A stretch of DNA of 64,000 nt from assembly GCA_963809875.1 (NCBI GenBank), contig CAWELC010000005.1, positions 496,001 to 560,000 of the forward strand, given 5' to 3'. This document shows positions 25,780 through 36,379 of this stretch, piece by piece. A program made the position numbers and the translations under genes. The notes below the pieces were generated by a model that saw nothing but the letters and a program-made list of their open reading frames with translations, was not told the DNA's origin and made no database searches. The stretch comes from JAFGAS01 sp963809875 (GTDB lineage Bacteria; Desulfobacterota; Zymogenia; Zymogenales; Zymogenaceae). The first letter of the stretch is position 1. Each line of letters starts with the position of its first letter.

Positions 25780-26889
25780 TTACGGAGCCGCTATAAATTT
25801 CTCCAGTGGGGCTGTTTCTAGTTTATTTCTTAGATACTCACCAATTTTAGCTTGTTCCATGTTTACCAGCTCATGTTTATAGCCTAGTACATGCTCCAAC
25901 TCTGCCGCAACTTTTTGCGGCCAAAAACCGGCGCTCATTTGGATGATTTTTCCCTTAGCATTTTTTGCCAGTTCTTCAATTTTGCTATTTGCGCCTATAC
26001 GGTCGACAATTATTATTGTTGCCATGTACCAGAGGGGAGAATCTCCCAACGATAACTCGCTTTCAAAACGTGTTACTTTGTCGAGCGAAATTTCGGGATT
26101 CCCCCTACCAATGAATCCAATATCAAAGCGTACCCCTTTTCCTTCATCATAGATTAATATAGCGTCACTCTCGCGTTTTTCCCCATGAGTTGAAAGCCAG
26201 AAAACACGTTTAAACTCGCTCAGGGGTGGAGTTACATACTTAAAGTCTAGAATATGGAGAAGAGAACCTAGCACTAATTTCTCAAACAACTTCCCATAGG
26301 CTGATTTTTCAGAACCACGAATCGCTAGAGTCTGTGCACCTACCATACTTAGGAGGTAGGTCATCGTCAGCCAGTTAATTTCGGCTTGTGTATCGGGACC
26401 AAGCCTCATAACTCCGGTTAGCTCCCCATAGGTTTTGATATTATTGTCAATTACCTCCCGGCAGGTATCTACGTATTTATCTCTGTATTCCATTAGTAGA
26501 TCTGTATTGTCTCTTAAGACGTTTTGGAACGCCTTTTCAGTTAAACCGAGAACCCATTGTGCAACTAGTTTTTCATCCTTATTTTTGGGTTTATCAGCTA
26601 AGAAGTCAGCTGCTAGGTACGGTAATTTGTTCACAAAATCATTAACGCTAGATGAACCTCTTAGAAAGAGGTTTAGTATGACGAGATTTAATGCGGCAAT
26701 TCTGCGGCGGGTGAAGACTTCTGTCGAATCACGCAAGTTGCGTCCTGTTAGAACATCAAGAACGACTTCACGGGCAACGTCAAGACCGATTTGTTGTATT
26801 ATTTCGGTCCCTTTTATGGAAAGTAGTTTTCTCCCTTCGGGAGGTATAAACTCAAAAAGACTAGTAAACTTAGAGATATTCTTAGCCAT
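25780..26889 (-). CDS. type II restriction endonuclease (possibly CfrBI-like)
   Basis: Protein of 369 residues. Near residue 240 the stretch KRESDAILIYDEGKGVRFDI, then LDKVTRFESELSL, suits a PD-(D/E)XK-type catalytic core with helices before it. Gene order (immediately after an N4-cytosine-type methyltransferase), the one-base gap between stop and ATG at 26889, and size near 355-370 residues suggest the CfrBI family (which recognises CCWWGG); this family call is from memory and not certain. GC content is much lower than in the flanking genes, pointing to horizontal transfer. Confidence 0.65.
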   Translation of the reverse strand: MAKNISKFTSLFEFIPPEGRKLLSIKGTEIIQQIGLDVAREVVLDVLTGRNLRDSTEVFTRRRIAALNLVILNLFLRGSSSVNDFVNKLPYLAADFLADKPKNKDEKLVAQWVLGLTEKAFQNVLRDNTDLLMEYRDKYVDTCREVIDNNIKTYGELTGVMRLGPDTQAEINWLTMTYLLSMVGAQTLAIRGSEKSAYGKLFEKLVLGSLLHILDFKYVTPPLSEFKRVFWLSTHGEKRESDAILIYDEGKGVRFDIGFIGRGNPEISLDKVTRFESELSLGDSPLWYMATIIIVDRIGANSKIEELAKNAKGKIIQMSAGFWPQKVAAELEHVLGYKHELVNMEQAKIGEYLRNKLETAPLEKFIAAP

Positions 26890-26890
26890 T

Positions 26891-28087
26891 TTAGAAAAGC
26901 CTCTCAGAATTCTCAATTTGTCGACAATTAATAGTAAATATTTGACGTGAATTTTCTCCCAGCCAGGACTTTGCCTCCCTAAGAATTATACCAACATATT
27001 CATGGTTCTTTTCGATTAGTACGAACCTTCTATCCAGTTTTACAGCCGCCTTCCCCACGGTGCCAATTCCAGCAAAAGGATCCAGAACTACATCATTCTT
27101 GAATGAGTAGTACGTAATAACCTTTTCCGCCAGTTCGATAGGAAATATGGCTGGATGTTCCTTACTGTGGGCTGGTTTTATCCTCCAGACATTTGTTGTC
27201 TCATAGTTATCGGTTATCCGTGAAGACTTAACTAGTTCCTTGTTTGGATGAGCCCTAATACTCCAGTCAATTAATCGAGAGGTTTGTTTCCGGTAAACCA
27301 AGACGTATTCGGTAACTGGCACTGGTTTGTATTGAAGCGGATTACGGTCTGCGGCGAAACGACGGCCCCTGCCTGTTGCCCAGCCTGCTCCTTCGGGTTT
27401 TACCCATATAATGTCATCGATAAAATCGTACCCTTCTTCAATGAAGATTCTATGGATATCAAAAGGGACCGCGATGCGCTTTGAAGCTTCATTCCTATTT
27501 GATCGTCTTATAAGTACAGGGGAAACATTCATGACGAAGAAGCGTCCTTCGGACAAAACACGATGGACATTTTGTATAACCTTCCTAATCTTTAATAGAT
27601 ATTCTTCGTACGTTATGAAGTCAGTATATTCCGGACGCGCGTTATAATAAGGGGGTGAACTAAAAACCAAGCTCACACTCCCCGACGGGAGGTCTTGGAG
27701 TACTTCTTCACTATCTCCTTGAGCAATGGTATTTCGTAATGAAGATAACTCGTATACCTCATTTAAACGCGTAGACCCTCCCTTATGCGAACTCTCTTTA
27801 CGACCTAGCAGTCTGGCTTCGAGGTGGGGGATCGAGGTTGTCTTCTTTTCAATGATTAGTGATGTTCTCGCATCTATAACTATCTCACCTATATGCTCGC
27901 CACCTACTTTACTTAAGAGTGGTACACGCCAACAATGGTACCGATCATCTACTTCGGGGAGGCCGAAAATAATCGCTTTCTCTAATTGTGCCTTTTGTAG
28001 CCATAGCAAAGATACTCGTTTTGCGGCTTTTACGTCGAGAATAGTATAACCACGTTTCTCAGCGATCGTACGTTTACTGCTGACCAT
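26891..28087 (-). CDS. type II DNA methyltransferase, N4-cytosine type
   Basis: S-adenosylmethionine-dependent DNA methyltransferase of 398 residues. The catalytic motif IV is FSSPPYYNARPEY (SPPY is typical of N4-cytosine enzymes) at about residue 145, and the AdoMet motif DPFAGIGTVGKAA comes after it, near residue 345, the permuted beta-class order. A long N-terminal region of about 110 residues precedes it. It protects against the endonuclease encoded directly downstream. AT-rich and clearly foreign in base composition. Confidence 0.88.
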   Translation of the reverse strand: MVSSKRTIAEKRGYTILDVKAAKRVSLLWLQKAQLEKAIIFGLPEVDDRYHCWRVPLLSKVGGEHIGEIVIDARTSLIIEKKTTSIPHLEARLLGRKESSHKGGSTRLNEVYELSSLRNTIAQGDSEEVLQDLPSGSVSLVFSSPPYYNARPEYTDFITYEEYLLKIRKVIQNVHRVLSEGRFFVMNVSPVLIRRSNRNEASKRIAVPFDIHRIFIEEGYDFIDDIIWVKPEGAGWATGRGRRFAADRNPLQYKPVPVTEYVLVYRKQTSRLIDWSIRAHPNKELVKSSRITDNYETTNVWRIKPAHSKEHPAIFPIELAEKVITYYSFKNDVVLDPFAGIGTVGKAAVKLDRRFVLIEKNHEYVGIILREAKSWLGENSRQIFTINCRQIENSERLF

Positions 28088-28376
28088 TATGCTTACTTTC
28101 CAGACATAAAGGGCTAATTATTACGGCCATGTTTCTATTCAATAGTATCAAATGCTGGAATAAAATGCACTAAAAAGAACGAGCTAAAAAGAAAGTTAGA
28201 ATGAATTGAAGGAACAATTAATCTTCATTCACCTGCGAGATATTTATTGCTTTAAACATTTTCATGGTTAGTGTCGTAGCTCTAACCGTATCACGTCCGG
28301 GTCATGCTTTTTAGCTTGTAGGACTTATCCTTGATTGCTACGATATATCAGATCTTCCCCCCCCCTTCACTTTTTT
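28088..28376. other. AT-rich intergenic region
   Basis: About 290 bases of AT-rich sequence between the divergent methyltransferase and kinase genes. No ORF, repeat copy or RNA was recognised. It ends in a run of ten C residues (about 28357-28366) and a T run, a possible weak spot for sequencing. Confidence 0.5.
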
Positions 28377-28404
28377 TTGACAAATACGATAGAACTGTTA
28401 TAAT
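28377..28404 (+). promoter_or_regulatory. sigma-70 promoter of hybrid kinase gene
   Basis: TTGACA (28377-28382), 16-base spacer, TATAAT (28399-28404), 30 bases ahead of the ATG; TTGGAG serves as ribosome site. Confidence 0.75.
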
Positions 28405-28434
28405 TATTGAAAACTAAACTATTGGAGACGCCGC

Positions 28435-31400
28435 ATGTACCGGGTTTTAATCGTCGACGACTCCGAGCTCGTGCTCGCCCAGCTCTCCGACGCCCTGGCC
28501 TCGTTGGGCTTTGAGGTCGCGGGCAGGGCCGCCTCCGGCGCCGAGGCCATCGACCAGGCCGGCATCCTCCGGCCCGACATCGTCCTGATGGATATCCTCA
28601 TGCCCGGCGCGCCCGACGGCATCGACGCCGCCCGCCTCATCAAGGAGACGCTCGACATCCCGGTCATCTTCCTTTCCGCCGCCGAAGACCCCGCCACCAT
28701 CGACCGCGCCCGCGCCGTCGGCGCCTACGGTTTCCTCTCCAAGCCCGCCCCCGTCACGGAGCTGTCCACCTCCATCGAGATCGCCCTCAGGAGAAAACAG
28801 GCCGAAAACGAGCAGAACGAGATCTTCCGCGACGTCGTGGAGAACACCAACGACCTGGTCTACATCATCGACGGCAAGGGCAGGATCAAGTACGTCAACG
28901 AGCGCATCCTCAAGATCGGGGGCTACACCAAACAGGACGCCATCGGCAGGGAGTTCGCCTCGTTCCTCACCCCCGAATCGCTTGCGCGCGTCGTCGGGTT
29001 CTTCCGGGAGCAGGTCAAGGGAAAGGACGTCGGGCCGTTCGAGCTGGAGATCAAAGACAAGTTCGGCAACGTCCGGGTCGTCGAATCGCGCGAGCGGCTC
29101 GTCTGGAAGGACGGCAGGGTCGTGGAGGTCCACGGCATCGGCCGGGACGTCACCGACCGAAAGCGGGCCGAGGAGGAGCTCGTCACCGCCCGGGAGCAGT
29201 ACCGGCTGCTGGTGGAAAACGCCGTGGAGGGGATCGCCGTGCTCCAGGACGGCGTCTTCAAATACGCCAACCCCACGCTGGAGCAGGCTGGCGGGCTACG
29301 CCCGGGGGGAGCTGGTGGGCCTGCCGTTCATCGATTTCGTCCACCCCGACGAGCGCGAGAGCATCGTCGAGAACCACGCGCGGGTGCTGGGCGGCGAAAG
29401 CAACCCCAATCTGATGACCCGCCGGTATCTCGACCGCAACGGCTCCGTGCACATCATCGACAACGCCTCGATGCCCTGCACCTGGGAGGGGCGGCCCGCC
29501 GCGATCGTTTTGATCAACGACGTGACCCAGTCGCGCCTCACCGAGCAGCTGCTGAAGGTCCAGCGGGATATCGGCGTGTACCTCGGCACCGCGGGCGAGC
29601 TGAGCGTCGCCACGGAGGGTGTCCTGGAGCGGCTCCTGGAGATCCCGGGGCTCGACTGCGGCGGCATCTACGTGGTACAGGAGCCGGGCGGGGTGCTGAG
29701 ACTGGCGGCCCACGGGGGGCTTACCAGGGAATTTGTCTCCCGCGTTGAGTTCTTCGACCCCCGGAGCCGTGAAGCCGAAGAGATTCGCACGGGAAAGACC
29801 TTCATCGTCTCCCCGGCACAGATCGACCGGGATGCCGGCCTGGACTATATGCGGGCCGAGGGGATCAGGCACCTCGTGGTGGCGCCGGTCCTTTTCGAGG
29901 GGACAGCGGTCGCCTCGGTCAACGTCGCCTCCCATGCCGAGGACGCGATATCCGCGCATGTCGTGGCCGCCCTGGAGGACATCGCCGGGCGGCTCGGCAG
30001 CGCGATCCGCAGGATCAGGGACCAGGAGCTGCTGGCGGAATCGGAAAAGAAATACCGGACGCTCATCGAAAACGCGAAGGAGGGGATCGTCGTCATCCAG
30101 GACGGCGTCATCAAGTACGTGAACCCGAACGGCGCGCGGATGAGCGGCTATTCGTCGGACGAGCTGGTCGGCAGGCCCTTCGAAGAGCTGATCTACCCGG
30201 ACGATGTGGCGGGGGTGGCCGCGCGGTATGAGCGCGAGATAGCCGGGGAGGACCTCGTGACCCCGAACATCTACCGGGTGCGGTGGAAGGACGGGAGCGT
30301 CCGCTGGGTCGAGGGGATCGGGATCTCCATCGAGTGGGAGGGGCGGCGCGCCTCGCTCAGCTTCGTCGAAGACATCAGCGAAAAGAAGCTCGTCGAGGAC
30401 GCGCTCATGGAGTCGGAGCGCAAATTCCGCAGCCTCTTTGAGACCTCGCGGGATTTCATGTATATCGGGACGCTGGACGGAAAGCTCCTGGACTACAACA
30501 CCGCGGGAAAACTCTTCTTCGGCTACACCGACGAAGAGATCGCGCGCCTGAACCTGAGGGACCTCTACGCCTATCCCGAGGAGCGCGACGCGTTCGTGGC
30601 CAGGGTCGTGCGGGAAGGCTCCGTGGAAAACTACGAGATCAAGCTCAAGAAGAAGGACGGCACGGTCATCGATACCCTGGTGACCGTGACCCTCAAGAAA
30701 GACGGGCAGGGTAACGCCGTGGGCGTGCAGGGGACGGTCAAGGACATCACGCAGATGAGGAGGCTGGAGCGCCAGCTCATGCAGACCGAGAAGCTCTCGA
30801 GCCTGGGCACCATGATCTCCGGGATCGCCCACGAGCTGAACAACCCCCTGACGGCGATCATGGGCAACGCCGAGATCCTGAGCAGGAACACGACGCTGCC
30901 CGAAGAAATAACCAGGAGGCTTGACGTCATATCCAAGGAGTCGGTCCGGGCCTCCAAGATCATCAGCAGCCTCCTCTCGTTTGCCCGGGAGCACCGGCCG
31001 GAGCGCAGGCTCATCAGCCTCAACGACTGCATCATCGAGTCCTACAAGCTGAGGGAATATAACCTGAAGGTCAGCAACATCGAGGTCGAGCTGACGCTGT
31101 CGGACGCGCTGCACCCCACGTACGCCGACCCCTACCAGATCCAGCAGGTCTTCGTCAACATCATCAACAACGCGCGCGACGCGCTCATGGAAAAGGGCGG
31201 AGGAACGCTTGCGGTCAGGTCGTACCAGCGGGCCGGGTCGCTGGTCGTCGAGTTTGAAGACAACGGCCCGGGGATACAACAGGAAAACCTGAAACGGATC
31301 TTCGACCCCTTCTTTACCACCAAGGAAGTGGGCAAGGGCACGGGGCTGGGGCTTTCGATGGCCTACGGCATTGTCAACGAGCACGGGGGGAAGATAGAGG

Positions 31401-31876
31401 CGGCCGGGGCGCCGGGTGGGGGGGCGAAGTTTACGGTCACGATCCCGGTGGTCGGGGCGCCGAGGTCCCGGGAGGGGACGGCCGCCGTGGCCCGGGACGA
31501 CGGGCAGGCCGGCAAGCGCATCCTGATCGTCGAGGACGAGGGATATCTGCGGGAGCTCTTCGGCGACGTATTGACGGGGAGGGGGTACGAGATCAAGACG
31601 GCATCCAGCGGGGACGAGGCGATCGCGATGATCGGGGAAAAGGGGTTTGACGCGGTCATCACCGACATCAAGATGCCGGGGGGCGGGGGGATAGAGCTCT
31701 ACCGGCATATAGCGGATAAACACCCCGGACTGGCCGGGAGGATGCTCTTCATCACGGGGGATATCCTCAGCGGGGAGACCAGGTCCTTTCTCACCACGAC
31801 CGATTGTGTCTATCTCGAGAAGCCCTTCAAAATGAACGATCTGCTGGAGGCGCTCGCCGCACTCCTCGTGCGCTAG
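28435..31876 (+). CDS. hybrid sensor histidine kinase/response regulator, frameshifted
   Basis: Soluble signalling protein of about 1,146 residues. Order: receiver domain (VLIVDDSELVL; phosphoacceptor in IVLMDILMPG), PAS repeats, a GAF domain (LERLLEIPGLDCGGIYVV onward), two more PAS domains, HisKA with the phospho-His in SGIAHELNNPLTAI, HATPase (N-box NIINNARDAL, G1 DNGPGI, G2 GTGLGLSM) and a C-terminal receiver (LIVEDEGYLREL, VITDIKMPGGG). The frame changes near 29285 inside the second PAS domain (an extra base or two missing); both sides are well conserved. No membrane segment, so an intracellular signal or a partner receptor is sensed. The sigma-54 regulator at 33.4 kb is a candidate partner. 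Confidence 0.9.
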
Positions 31877-31989
31877 CCTTCGGCCGGAGCGGCCGACGAT
31901 TCACCCGTTGTTTGTCTCTTGCTTTCTTTCGTCCAGACTGTATAATAACCCACACCATCACCCAAAAACTTCAACCCGAGGAGTGTCCT

Positions 31990-33096
31990 ATGAACGGCGC
32001 CGAAAGACTGCAGATCGCGCTCAAACGGGGCATCCCCGACCGCGTCCCCCACATGGAGCTTGCGTACAACGAGGGGCCCATAATCGGGATAGCCAGGCAC
32101 TTCACCGATAACGTCCCGCCGCTCAACTTCGTCCAGAGGATGAGCATAGAGGACAAGCTCAAGCTCTTCGAGGCGCTGCTCCTGTTCATCGAGGAGCTTG
32201 ACGTGGACGGGGTCTCGCTGCGGGTCCTCGGCAAGAACGAGGACCTCGACGAGAAACACGTCAAAGACCCCTGGGGGGTCACCTATCTCCTCTCGCCCAT
32301 GGGCGACTCCCCGGTGGTGGACGGGCCCATCAAGGACGAGTCCGACCTGAAGGGATATAAACCGCCCGTGACCACCGAGGCCGACCTCCTGTCGCTGGCC
32401 TACGGGGCCGCCAAGATCAAGGGGAGGCGCGGGGTGGTGCTGGCCCTCCGCTGCCCCTTCCGGCTCTCCTGGAGCATGATGGGAAGCCTGAAATATCTCC
32501 TCATCGCCTATCGCAGGAACCCGACGCTCGCCCACCGGCTCATGCGCATGGCCACCGACCACACCATCCAGACCATCGAGCTGGGCGTGAAGCTCGGTGC
32601 CGAGATCGTCGCCATGGACGGGGACCTGGCCTTTGACAGCGGCACCTTCATGTCGCCGGGCCAGTTCCGGGACTTCGTGGCCCCCTACTATGCGGAGTTC
32701 GTGGCCGTGGCGCACCGCCTCGGGGTCCCCATCGTCAAGCACAGCGACGGCGACCTCACGCCGATCATGCCGGACCTGGTGGCGGCGGGGTTCGACGGAA
32801 TCCACCCCATTCAGCCCCAGTGCATGGACCTGGGCAAGGTCAAGAAGGAATACGGGAAGAAGGTGTGCCTGCTGGGCAACGTCGACTGCATGTACGTGCT
32901 CACGCGGGGCAGTGCCGAAGAGGTGGAAGCGGACGTGAAGCGGGCGCTGGCCCAGGGGTCGGCCGGGGGCGGCTACATCATCACCTCGTCCAACACGATA
33001 CACCCCGACGTCAAGCCGGAAAACTATATCACGATGGTCCACGCCATCCACAGGTACGGCGTCTACAAGGGACAAACGACCGGGGCGGCAGGCTGA
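31990..33096 (+). CDS. uroporphyrinogen decarboxylase-like (URO-D) family protein
   Basis: Barrel protein of 368 residues from the ATG at 31990 (GAGGAG ahead). Features: NGAERLQIALKRGIPDRVP at the start, GAEIVAMDGDLAFDSGTFMSP, IVKHSDGDLTPIMPDLVAAG and a late GGGYIITSSNTIHPDVKPEN. These match the HemE/MtaA/CmuA superfamily branch found in anaerobes, which includes corrinoid methyltransferases, not true HemE. The His in KHSDG would be a cofactor or metal ligand. No corrinoid protein gene is adjacent, so the substrate is unknown. Confidence 0.87.
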   Translation: MNGAERLQIALKRGIPDRVPHMELAYNEGPIIGIARHFTDNVPPLNFVQRMSIEDKLKLFEALLLFIEELDVDGVSLRVLGKNEDLDEKHVKDPWGVTYLLSPMGDSPVVDGPIKDESDLKGYKPPVTTEADLLSLAYGAAKIKGRRGVVLALRCPFRLSWSMMGSLKYLLIAYRRNPTLAHRLMRMATDHTIQTIELGVKLGAEIVAMDGDLAFDSGTFMSPGQFRDFVAPYYAEFVAVAHRLGVPIVKHSDGDLTPIMPDLVAAGFDGIHPIQPQCMDLGKVKKEYGKKVCLLGNVDCMYVLTRGSAEEVEADVKRALAQGSAGGGYIITSSNTIHPDVKPENYITMVHAIHRYGVYKGQTTGAAG

Positions 33097-33363
33097 GGAC
33101 GCTCGGCGTCCCGACACCGCTCGCGGGCGGTTCGGCCGGCCACTCCCCGGCAAATGAGCGCGGTGGCTCCGAGTTCTCCGACAAAACGGGTCAATCCATA
33201 TACTCGGCATGTTTCGATCACAGCTCCTGTGTGAGTAATCTCACCGTTTCGTCCATTTTTTCTGGTAATTTATCCAATATTTGGTATTATTGGTACAAAT
33301 GTCCACCGGATCGATACCCTGTGCGGGCCGGGAAAGCCCGTTTCCTCCCCTGCGTTTGCAGTC

Positions 33364-34744
33364 GTGACCATGGAAGCGTCAATACTCATCATTGAAGACG
33401 ACCAGTTCTTCAACAGATTCCTTTCCGATTGTCTGACCGACAAAGGATACCGGGTCCACACGTGCACCACGGGAACCGAGGGACTGCGCATGATCCAGAC
33501 CGTGCGGCCCGATTTGGTGCTGCTGGACCTGATGCTTCCCGACGTGAACGGGCTGGACGTCCTCCAGAAGGTACGCGAGGCGTACGAAACTCCCCAGGTC
33601 ATCATATTGACCGGTTACGGGTCCATCGAGACGGCCATCGACGCGATGAAGCTCGGGGCCAGCGACTATCTCACCAAGCCCATCCGCGAGGATGAGCTGA
33701 TCCTTTCGATCAAGAAGAACCTCAAACATCTGGACCTCATCCGGGAAATCGAATACCTCAAGGAAGCCGACCGCAAGAAGTTCAACTTCAACTACATGGT
33801 AGGCCGATCCCCGAGGATGAATGAGATATACCGGCTTGCCCTCTTCGTGGCCCAGTCCGAGACCGCCAGCGTTCTCATCGAGGGAGAGTCGGGAACGCGG
33901 AAAGGAATACCTGGCTCGCTTCATCCACTACCGCTCCGCCCGAAAGGACGAGCCCTTTGTGGAGATCAACTGCGCGGCGATCCCCGAGAACCTCATGGAA
34001 ACGGAGCTCTTCGGATACGAGCCGGGAGCCTTTACCGACGCCCGGGTGCGCAAGCGGGGGCAGTTCGAGCTTGCGTCCAAGGGGACGGTCTTTCTGGATG
34101 AAGTTGGGGAGATGTCGGTCTTCCTGCAGGCCAAGCTGCTCAGATTCCTCGATTCCATGACCTACAAGCGGGTGGGGGGCACCACGGATATCAAGCTGGA
34201 TACCCGGGTTATCGCCGCCACCAATAAGGACCTGGACCGTGCGGTGGAAAACGGTGAGTTCAGGAAAGACCTCTACTTCCGCCTGAACGTGATGCACCTT
34301 AAGCTTCCGAGCCTGAGAGAGCGCAGGGAAGACATCGAGCTCTTTGCCGCCGTCTTTCTGGAGGAATACAGCAAAAATCTCAAGAAGAAGATCAAAGGCT
34401 TCTCGGAGCCGGCCGTGGAGTGGCTCACCAGTTACCACTGGCCGGGTAACATCCGGGAGCTCAAGAATGTTATCGAGCGGGCGGTCATCGTCTCCGAGGG
34501 CGCGACCATCAGCACCAGGCACCTGTCGATCGACGGACAGGGGAAGGCGCCGTCCGACTCGTTGATTCCAGCGTTTCTGCCTGAGGAAGGGGTGGATTTT
34601 AAGGAGATCGTCGACCGGGTTTCGTATGAACTGATAACAAAGGCCCTCTCCCAGACCGGGGGGAACCGCTCCCAGGCGGCGCGACTCCTCTCCATCCCAC
34701 GCCAGGTGCTTCTCTACCAGATGAAGAAGCTCGGCCTGGATTAG
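33364..34744 (+). CDS. sigma-54-dependent response regulator (NtrC family), frameshifted
   Basis: Receiver domain (LIIEDDQFF; phosphoacceptor in LVLLDLMLPDVNG; KPIRED lysine), AAA+ domain with Walker A GESGTGKE, the sigma-54 contact loop as GAFTDA, Walker B GTVFLDEVGEM and arginine finger region, and a C-terminal Fis helix-turn-helix (GGNRSQAARLLSIPRQVLL). One extra C at about 33897 splits the frame within Walker A; removing it restores a protein of about 459 residues. Two start choices exist: GTG 33364 and ATG 33370. It should activate sigma-54 promoters on phosphorylation, perhaps by the hybrid kinase upstream. Confidence 0.9.
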
Positions 34745-35120
34745 CAGGGGGGCCCTCCCGGGGCCGTCACGCCCGATCCACTGGTGGCCGGCAAAATATT
34801 TTGCAGCGGCCGCCCTTTTTTCGACATCCCCGAACATATTGATATTACGACCTATTCTTTATCGATAACGCGCTCGGCACAACCAGGTGCATATTTTCCG
34901 CTATCTGCTTGGCTTCTTTCCCCATTTGACTGCCGGGATTATTCGGCCCCTCCCGTAACTAGATGATATTACTATAGATATTCCCTATGAGCGACCGGCC
35001 ATTTCGCGACCGATCAGCTTTCCAGGCACGCTATTTGCTTTAATTTATCTGTTGGATTGCGCTCTTTTTCCGCAAGCCCGAGGGCCCGTGCTCCTCACTT
35101 GCTTTTTGAAGGGGAGATAA
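34745..35120. other. intergenic region with terminator-like hairpin
   Basis: The first part holds a hairpin built on GCAAAATATTTTGC (34791-34804) flanked by GGCCG/CGGCC and followed by TTTTTT (to 34821), a probable terminator of the regulator gene. The rest is AT-rich with no ORF or RNA recognised; GGGGAG precedes the receiver gene's ATG. Confidence 0.55.
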
Positions 35121-35498
35121 ATGAAGCAAGGCGACAGAAAGATCCTGATCGTCAACACCCAGGCCGCCTACGCGGAGTTCTTGAAGACGAACATCGAAAT
35201 GATGTTTCCCGCACAGGAAATCGCGGTGGCCGAAAGCGGAGAGGCAGCTCTGGAGCTGATAAACCGGTCCAGATGTGACCTGATTATTACCGACCTGGTG
35301 CTCCCCGGCATGGGCGGCGTCAACCTCTTCTACGAGCTGAAGGGGCGGTATCCCCAGATCAAGACGATACTTCTCTCGGACAGCTTCGACGTCAAGCGGA
35401 TAAAGGTCCTCCAACAGGAGGGATTATTCGGATACGTCGAAAAGCCCTTCCTGATGGAGAGCCTTTCGGATCTGATCGAACGCGCTATCGGAGCCTAA
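35121..35498 (+). CDS. single-domain response regulator
   Basis: Stand-alone receiver of 125 residues. The phosphoacceptor Asp (LIITDLVLPGMGG), the Ser of the switch (LLSDSF) and the Lys (YVEKPF) are present, but the usual acidic pair for Mg2+ after strand one is replaced: ILIVNTQAAY instead of ILIVDDE. Phosphorylation may therefore be weak or absent. It has no output domain, so it acts by protein contact. It lies between the sigma-54 regulator and the TetR gene, with no close operon link. Confidence 0.87.
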   Translation: MKQGDRKILIVNTQAAYAEFLKTNIEMMFPAQEIAVAESGEAALELINRSRCDLIITDLVLPGMGGVNLFYELKGRYPQIKTILLSDSFDVKRIKVLQQEGLFGYVEKPFLMESLSDLIERAIGA

Positions 35499-35617
35499 CA
35501 ACGCCGGTCGCGAAAGAGAGCCGATCCGCCACTTTTTTTCTTCCCTTTTTTCCCCGAGATCTGTATACTTCAAATGAACCATATTCACTTAGTCTATCCG
35601 GGATGCCGGAGGAGCCA

Positions 35618-36277
35618 ATGTCGCAGACGACCAACAGAGCGCGCACCGAGCACGATAAGGAGCAGAAACGGCAGAAGCTCATGAACTCGGCAATGGACCT
35701 CTTCATCGAGCGGGGGTATAAGACCCCGACGGTCGAGATGATAACCGAGCGGGCCGGCACGAGCGTCGGTACGTTCTACCTCTATTTTCGGGGTAAGGAC
35801 GAGATATACAAGGTCTTTCAGAGGGAGGCGATCGATATCCTCTCCGGGATGATCTTCCAGGGACTCGCAAAGCGAAGCGGATCGGCCCGTGAGAAGCTCA
35901 TCGCAGCCGCAGCCGCCTATCTTCGTTTCTATCGCGACTTTCCGGAATATTACGGATTCATCGCATTGATCAGTCTGGGCGGACGTGAAGAGCTCCGGGA
36001 GAGCAAGAGCGAGATCGGAAAGATCGTCGATTCGACGACCCTGGCGATTCTGCGCCGCGTCGAGGCGGTGATCACCGAGGGCATTCAGGGTGGGGAGTTT
36101 CGACAGGTGGATGCCTGGAGGACCGCCTGCGCCCTCTGGGGGTTGATAGACGGGTGCATACTGATGGAGGAGCGGGACAATACCCGTGTCATCGGCATGA
36201 CGCTCGATGAGCTCGTCTGGCACGGCCTGGAGACGGCCTTTTCGGGTGTCGACCTCAGGGACCCGCCGTCGGAATAG
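35618..36277 (+). CDS. TetR family transcriptional regulator
   Basis: Repressor of about 219 residues. The TetR helix-turn-helix is clear: AMDLFIERGYKTPTVEMITE, then AGTSVGTFYLYFRGKDEIY. The C-terminal domain is helical, ligand unknown. GGAGGAG lies ahead of the ATG at 35618. It is followed on the same strand by a gene for a six-helix membrane protein, which may be its target. Confidence 0.92.
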   Translation: MSQTTNRARTEHDKEQKRQKLMNSAMDLFIERGYKTPTVEMITERAGTSVGTFYLYFRGKDEIYKVFQREAIDILSGMIFQGLAKRSGSAREKLIAAAAAYLRFYRDFPEYYGFIALISLGGREELRESKSEIGKIVDSTTLAILRRVEAVITEGIQGGEFRQVDAWRTACALWGLIDGCILMEERDNTRVIGMTLDELVWHGLETAFSGVDLRDPPSE

Positions 36278-36379
36278 AGGGCCGGGAGCCTTTCCGTTGA
36301 AGGCCGTCTATTCACGCACGATCCTGAGGTTACGGAAATCGGTATTTAGGATGCAACAACCATTTCGTAAGGAGGTAGT

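Noticed and set aside
34875..34900. Possible sigma-54 promoter (CGGCAC...GTGCAT) before the lone receiver gene
   Set aside because: The GG-to-GC spacing is one base too long for a -24/-12 element and TTGC is not matched.
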